Positions 61,578 to 64,000 of a stretch of DNA of 64,000 nucleotides are shown piece by piece. This DNA comes from JAUZRW01 sp964549915 (GTDB lineage Bacteria > Chloroflexota > Anaerolineae > Aggregatilineales > Phototrophicaceae), in contig CAZJWX010000010.1 of the NCBI GenBank assembly GCA_964549915.1, forward strand, positions 1 to 64,000. Reading direction: 5' to 3'. A program made the translations under genes and the position numbers. Each line of letters begins with the position of its first letter. Position 1 is the first letter of the stretch. The notes under the pieces were generated by a model, which worked only from the letters and a program-made list of their open reading frames with translations, did not search any database and was not told where the DNA came from.

Positions 61578-62456
61578 GTGCCCAGCTTTCCGCATATCGA
61601 CGGCCTGAGTGAGGATTACCCGCACTACCCGGTAGCCACGAGTCACTACAGTTACCCGGAATTGGCGGAACTCTACAATCAGGCACGTACCGATTACATC
61701 GTCCCGATGCCGATGAACGCCCGCAAGATGCAAGAATATGTGGAGCACTACGACATTGACTTGAATCTGTCGGCGGTGGCCATCGACAAGGACGACGAAG
61801 AACCCAACGGAATCTGCATGCTGGGCGTGCGCGGGGACCGCACCTGGATCACGCGCCTGGGGGTCATTCCCGTGCGCCGTCGTCGCAAATCAGGCGAATT
61901 CCTGATGCGCGTCTTGCTGGAAGAATCGCGGCAGATCAACGCGCGTCTGGTGCAGTTGGAGGTCATCAAAGGCAACGAACCCGCCTACCGCCTCTTTCGC
62001 AAATTGGGCTTCGAAGAGACTCGTGAGTTGCTCGTCATCCGCCGCCCACCGGGGCCGCTGGATCCGCAGCTTGTGCCGGAGATGCTCGTCGAAGAATTGC
62101 AAGATGATGAAATTGCCACCTGCCTGCAAGCGCGGGAACCCGGCGCGGCCTGGACGGAAGAAACGCAGTCGCTGCACAATAAAGACAGTCTCAAGGGGCT
62201 GCACGTCGAATTGCCCGACGGGGAAGCGGGGTGGGTGGTCTTTCACTACACGCCCTTCCAGCTAGGGCACTTCGTTCTGGCTCCCGAAGCCAGCGATGAA
62301 CTGCTCTACGCGCTCATCACCGCCGTTCATAATGCCTATCCCCTGCACGATACCAAGATCGAAAACCTCCCCGCCGATCACCCGACCTGGCCTCAGTTCC
62401 AGCGCTCCGGGTATATGGAAGCCTTCCGCCGCATCGAGATGTTTTTGTACTTCTAG
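61578..62456 (+). CDS. Two-domain GNAT-like acetyltransferase
   Basis: The 292-residue protein starts with GTG at 61578 behind GAGGGAGA. The N-terminal GNAT domain (about residues 35-155) has VAIDKDDEEPNGICMLGVRGDRTWITRLGVIPVRRRRKSGEFLMRVLLEE, which covers the acetyl-CoA-binding motif, and a late GNEPAYRLFRKLGFEETREL. The C-terminal half (about 170-292) looks like a second, less conserved GNAT-like fold ending in a FRRIEMFLYF strand. The substrate is unknown; its place in the operon after the receiver gene suggests a role linked to the signal. Confidence 0.8.
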   Translation: MPSFPHIDGLSEDYPHYPVATSHYSYPELAELYNQARTDYIVPMPMNARKMQEYVEHYDIDLNLSAVAIDKDDEEPNGICMLGVRGDRTWITRLGVIPVRRRRKSGEFLMRVLLEESRQINARLVQLEVIKGNEPAYRLFRKLGFEETRELLVIRRPPGPLDPQLVPEMLVEELQDDEIATCLQAREPGAAWTEETQSLHNKDSLKGLHVELPDGEAGWVVFHYTPFQLGHFVLAPEASDELLYALITAVHNAYPLHDTKIENLPADHPTWPQFQRSGYMEAFRRIEMFLYF

Positions 62457-62499
62457 GCGCTGGTTTTCAGATTCTGGCACTCAGCGGTGTCTTGCCGCC

Positions 62500-63303
62500 C
62501 TACGCGCCTAGCAGCCCCAGATGTTCGCGGATGCTGACAATCAGACGGTTCATGGCATTGTCGTAATCCTGCCGGGCATCGATGAACTGGTGGGTGATCA
62601 AGCGCAGCGGGATCGAGTCTTGCTCGGTGCCGCGCAGCAACAGCGGGAAGATGCGCGTCTGGTTGGCTTCGGCGAAGCCTAACTCGCGCCGCACCCATTC
62701 GGATTGTGCCGAATTCTCCGTCAGCAGCGCCACCAGGCAGCCCGCATTCTTGATCGTCTGTGCGACGGCCTCTTCCCAATCGTCAGCGGGTTCAATCAGT
62801 TCATCCGTCCACACGCGCAGTCCGGCATTGGCCAGTTTCTCGCAGACGGGCTTCAGCCAGCCCTGGTCGAGGTGGCTGTAGCTCACGAAGATGTCGAAAG
62901 TCTGCGGCGTGGGTGTCACCTGCACCAGCAGTTCGCGCCGCTTCATAATGGCTTCAATCGTCTCTACCAATTCCTGCCGCGCGAAGGGCTTCACGATGTA
63001 ATCATCCGCACCCAGTACCATGCCCTGCCGCCGATCCGCGTTCGAATCCAGGGCGGTGAGGAAGATGAACGGCGTGAATGGCACGATTTTGGCCTGGGTG
63101 AGCTGTTGCAGCACCTGGAAGCCGTTCAGGTAGCGCATCATGATGTCGCACAGGATGATGTCCGGTTCATGCTCCGTCGCCAACCGCACGCCATCCGCGC
63201 CGTTGGACGCGCAGATGACCTCATAGTCGCGTGGTTCGAGGATGGCACGCACCAGCCGCTGCACATCCTGGTCGTCTTCGATCAATAACACATTCAGACT
63301 CAT
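62500..63303 (-). CDS. Receiver-TIR fusion protein
   Basis: The 267-residue protein joins a CheY-like receiver (residues 1-125: LLIEDDQDVQRLVRAIL, phospho-acceptor D53 in ILCDIMMRYLNG, K105 in IVKPF) to a TIR domain (about 135-267: FDIFVSYSHLDQGWLKPVCEKL, GLRVWTDELI, DDWEEAVAQTI). The sequence WE (W176-E177) keeps a Glu where NADase TIRs have the catalytic residue, by hand alignment. This replaces the usual DNA-binding output, so phosphorylation might control NAD+ cleavage or TIR assembly. The ATG at 63303 starts the receiver exactly. It converges with the giant kinase operon. Fusion of receiver and TIR is unusual. Confidence 0.88.
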   Translation of the reverse strand: MSLNVLLIEDDQDVQRLVRAILEPRDYEVICASNGADGVRLATEHEPDIILCDIMMRYLNGFQVLQQLTQAKIVPFTPFIFLTALDSNADRRQGMVLGADDYIVKPFARQELVETIEAIMKRRELLVQVTPTPQTFDIFVSYSHLDQGWLKPVCEKLANAGLRVWTDELIEPADDWEEAVAQTIKNAGCLVALLTENSAQSEWVRRELGFAEANQTRIFPLLLRGTEQDSIPLRLITHQFIDARQDYDNAMNRLIVSIREHLGLLGA

Positions 63304-63719
63304 TACAAACCATCCGTTACTCAGGAGTACCGCCGAATAACCCGTCACCTAACTGTACCCCATCCGCCGCAAAAACAGAAAAAATCACCCCGGCTCATCA
63401 CAGGGCCATCGCATCAAAAAAACCACAAAGCCACACAGAACACAAAGAAAACGCCCACACCCCGCTTGCGCAAGGGAAAAATGGGTATGGGGGGACGGAG
63501 GGGGGCAAAATGGGTGACTCACAGTACTTTGCCCCCAATTTCCCCGTTTCCACGCCCATCAAGTTTTAAGGCGATCCCCCTGCGGCTCATCATTCTTTCA
63601 GCCAATGCAAAGAGAAATCCGAAGCACGACTCATCCAATACCTTCTTCTGCTTCGTGCACTTTACAAGGTTTTTCTGAGGGAAAACCCATTTACTGAACG
63701 ATTCGTGAAGGATTTCGGT
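63304..63719. other. Gene-free region with second copy of the ACCACAAAG repeat
   Basis: The 416-base gap between divergent genes holds the half-repeat at 63422-63455, an A-rich spot at 63411-63424, and low-complexity GGGG runs near 63490-63510. No gene or RNA is recognised. Confidence 0.5.
63422..63455. repeat. Half copy of the dispersed palindromic repeat
   Basis: ACCACAAAGCCACACAGAAC and the following bases match the left arm of the element at 24097 at about 29 of 34 positions. The right arm is absent or unrecognisable. It lies between the receiver-TIR gene and the partial secreted-protein gene. Confidence 0.6.
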
Positions 63720-64000
63720 ATGAAGAAGTTGTTGTTCCCCCTTGTACTGGTAGCGTTGCTACTGGCTGTTCCGGTTTTCGCACAAGATATGGAAATGACC
63801 CCCTCCGTGACAGTCAGCGATCAGTTGTCGCTGGATGGCACGGTCACGGTCGATACGGTCGTCAGCGCAGGCCCCGGCTGGATCGTGATTCATGCAGATA
63901 ACGGCGAAGGTGCTCCCGGCGCTGTCATCGGGCAGAGTCAGGTCAACGTCGGCACCAGCCAGAACGTTTCCGTTGACATCAACACAGAAGCCGCCACCGC
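63720..64000 (+). CDS. Secreted DUF7282-like protein, partial (cut by window edge)
   Basis: The 93 visible codons begin with ATG at 63720 behind GAAGGA and encode a signal peptide (LLFPLVLVALLLAVPVFAQ), then VTVSDQLSLDGTVTVDTVVS, AGPGWIVIHADNGEGAPG and AVIGQSQVNVG. The VTVDTVVSAGPGWIVIHADNGEG motif matches the pattern of DUF7282-type secreted beta-domain proteins. The stop codon lies beyond 64000, so full length and any anchor are unknown. It is not listed among long open frames because it runs off the end. Confidence 0.75.
   Translation, partial: MKKLLFPLVLVALLLAVPVFAQDMEMTPSVTVSDQLSLDGTVTVDTVVSAGPGWIVIHADNGEGAPGAVIGQSQVNVGTSQNVSVDINTEAAT

Noticed and set aside
1..64000. tRNA, rRNA or classic riboswitch genes
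   Set aside because: No cloverleaf arms with a GTTCRANNC loop, no rRNA-like conserved blocks and no known riboswitch core were recognised by eye; a dedicated covariance search could still find a weak RNA.

Overview
The window is a G+C-rich bacterial chromosome segment with 46 protein-coding genes that can be supported, no rRNA or tRNA that I can recognise, no CRISPR array and no intact insertion sequence. The best guess for the host is a member of the Chloroflexota (Anaerolineae-like). This rests on the very long secreted protein with Thr/Pro low-complexity linkers, several GT-C type membrane glycosyltransferase-like proteins with extracellular tails, a multi-GAF histidine kinase of over 2300 residues, an ECF41 sigma factor and TIR proteins. 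The assignment is inference from style; no marker gene is present.

Layout. 1-16 kb: small SRPBCC and DUF1801 proteins, a 1630-residue protein with two complete subtilase modules, a secreted TAP-type peptidase, a GT39-like membrane protein, a membrane Ser/Thr kinase, an orphan primase-polymerase with a hairpin at its start, and a second GT-C-like membrane protein. 16-17.4 kb: a TIR / macro-like / deoxyribosyltransferase-like protein. 17.4-21.3 kb: a pentose-phosphate/glycolysis operon (transaldolase, glucose-6-phosphate isomerase, 6-phosphogluconate dehydrogenase). 21.6-27.2 kb: secreted proteins, a spondin-domain protein, a MoxR/DUF58 pair and a secreted glycosidase-like protein. 27.2-35.7 kb: cytochrome P450 with a divergent TetR regulator, an ECF41 sigma factor overlapping its oxidoreductase partner, and small metabolic enzymes. 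35.7-37.8 kb: a ParA-like ATPase and overlapping DNA-binding partner, flanked by repeated GCGATAA motifs upstream and a perfect 16-bp palindrome downstream. 38-53.5 kb: Hsp20, a large membrane glycosyltransferase-like protein (its gene contains a second identical copy of the palindrome), a 0.9-kb AT-rich strand-asymmetric island, an SH3b/M23 peptidase, a P-type cation ATPase, an SDR epimerase, an acyl-CoA dehydrogenase and an amylosucrase. 53.8-63.3 kb: a signalling locus with a 2334-residue histidine kinase, a stand-alone receiver, a GNAT protein and, facing them, a receiver-TIR fusion. The right edge cuts a secreted DUF7282-like protein.

The items most worth following are: (1) the ParA-like locus with two identical copies of GTTGATTCGAATCAAC about 2.6 kb apart, a candidate partition site unlike canonical parS; (2) the two TIR proteins, one joined to macro-like and nucleoside-deoxyribosyltransferase-like domains with an apparent loss of catalytic residues, the other a phospho-receiver fused to a TIR domain that keeps the expected Glu; (3) the dual subtilase; (4) the AT-rich G-over-C island at 42.0-42.85 kb; (5) the orphan primase-polymerase with its hairpin.

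All family assignments were made by reading translated sequences by eye; no database search was run.
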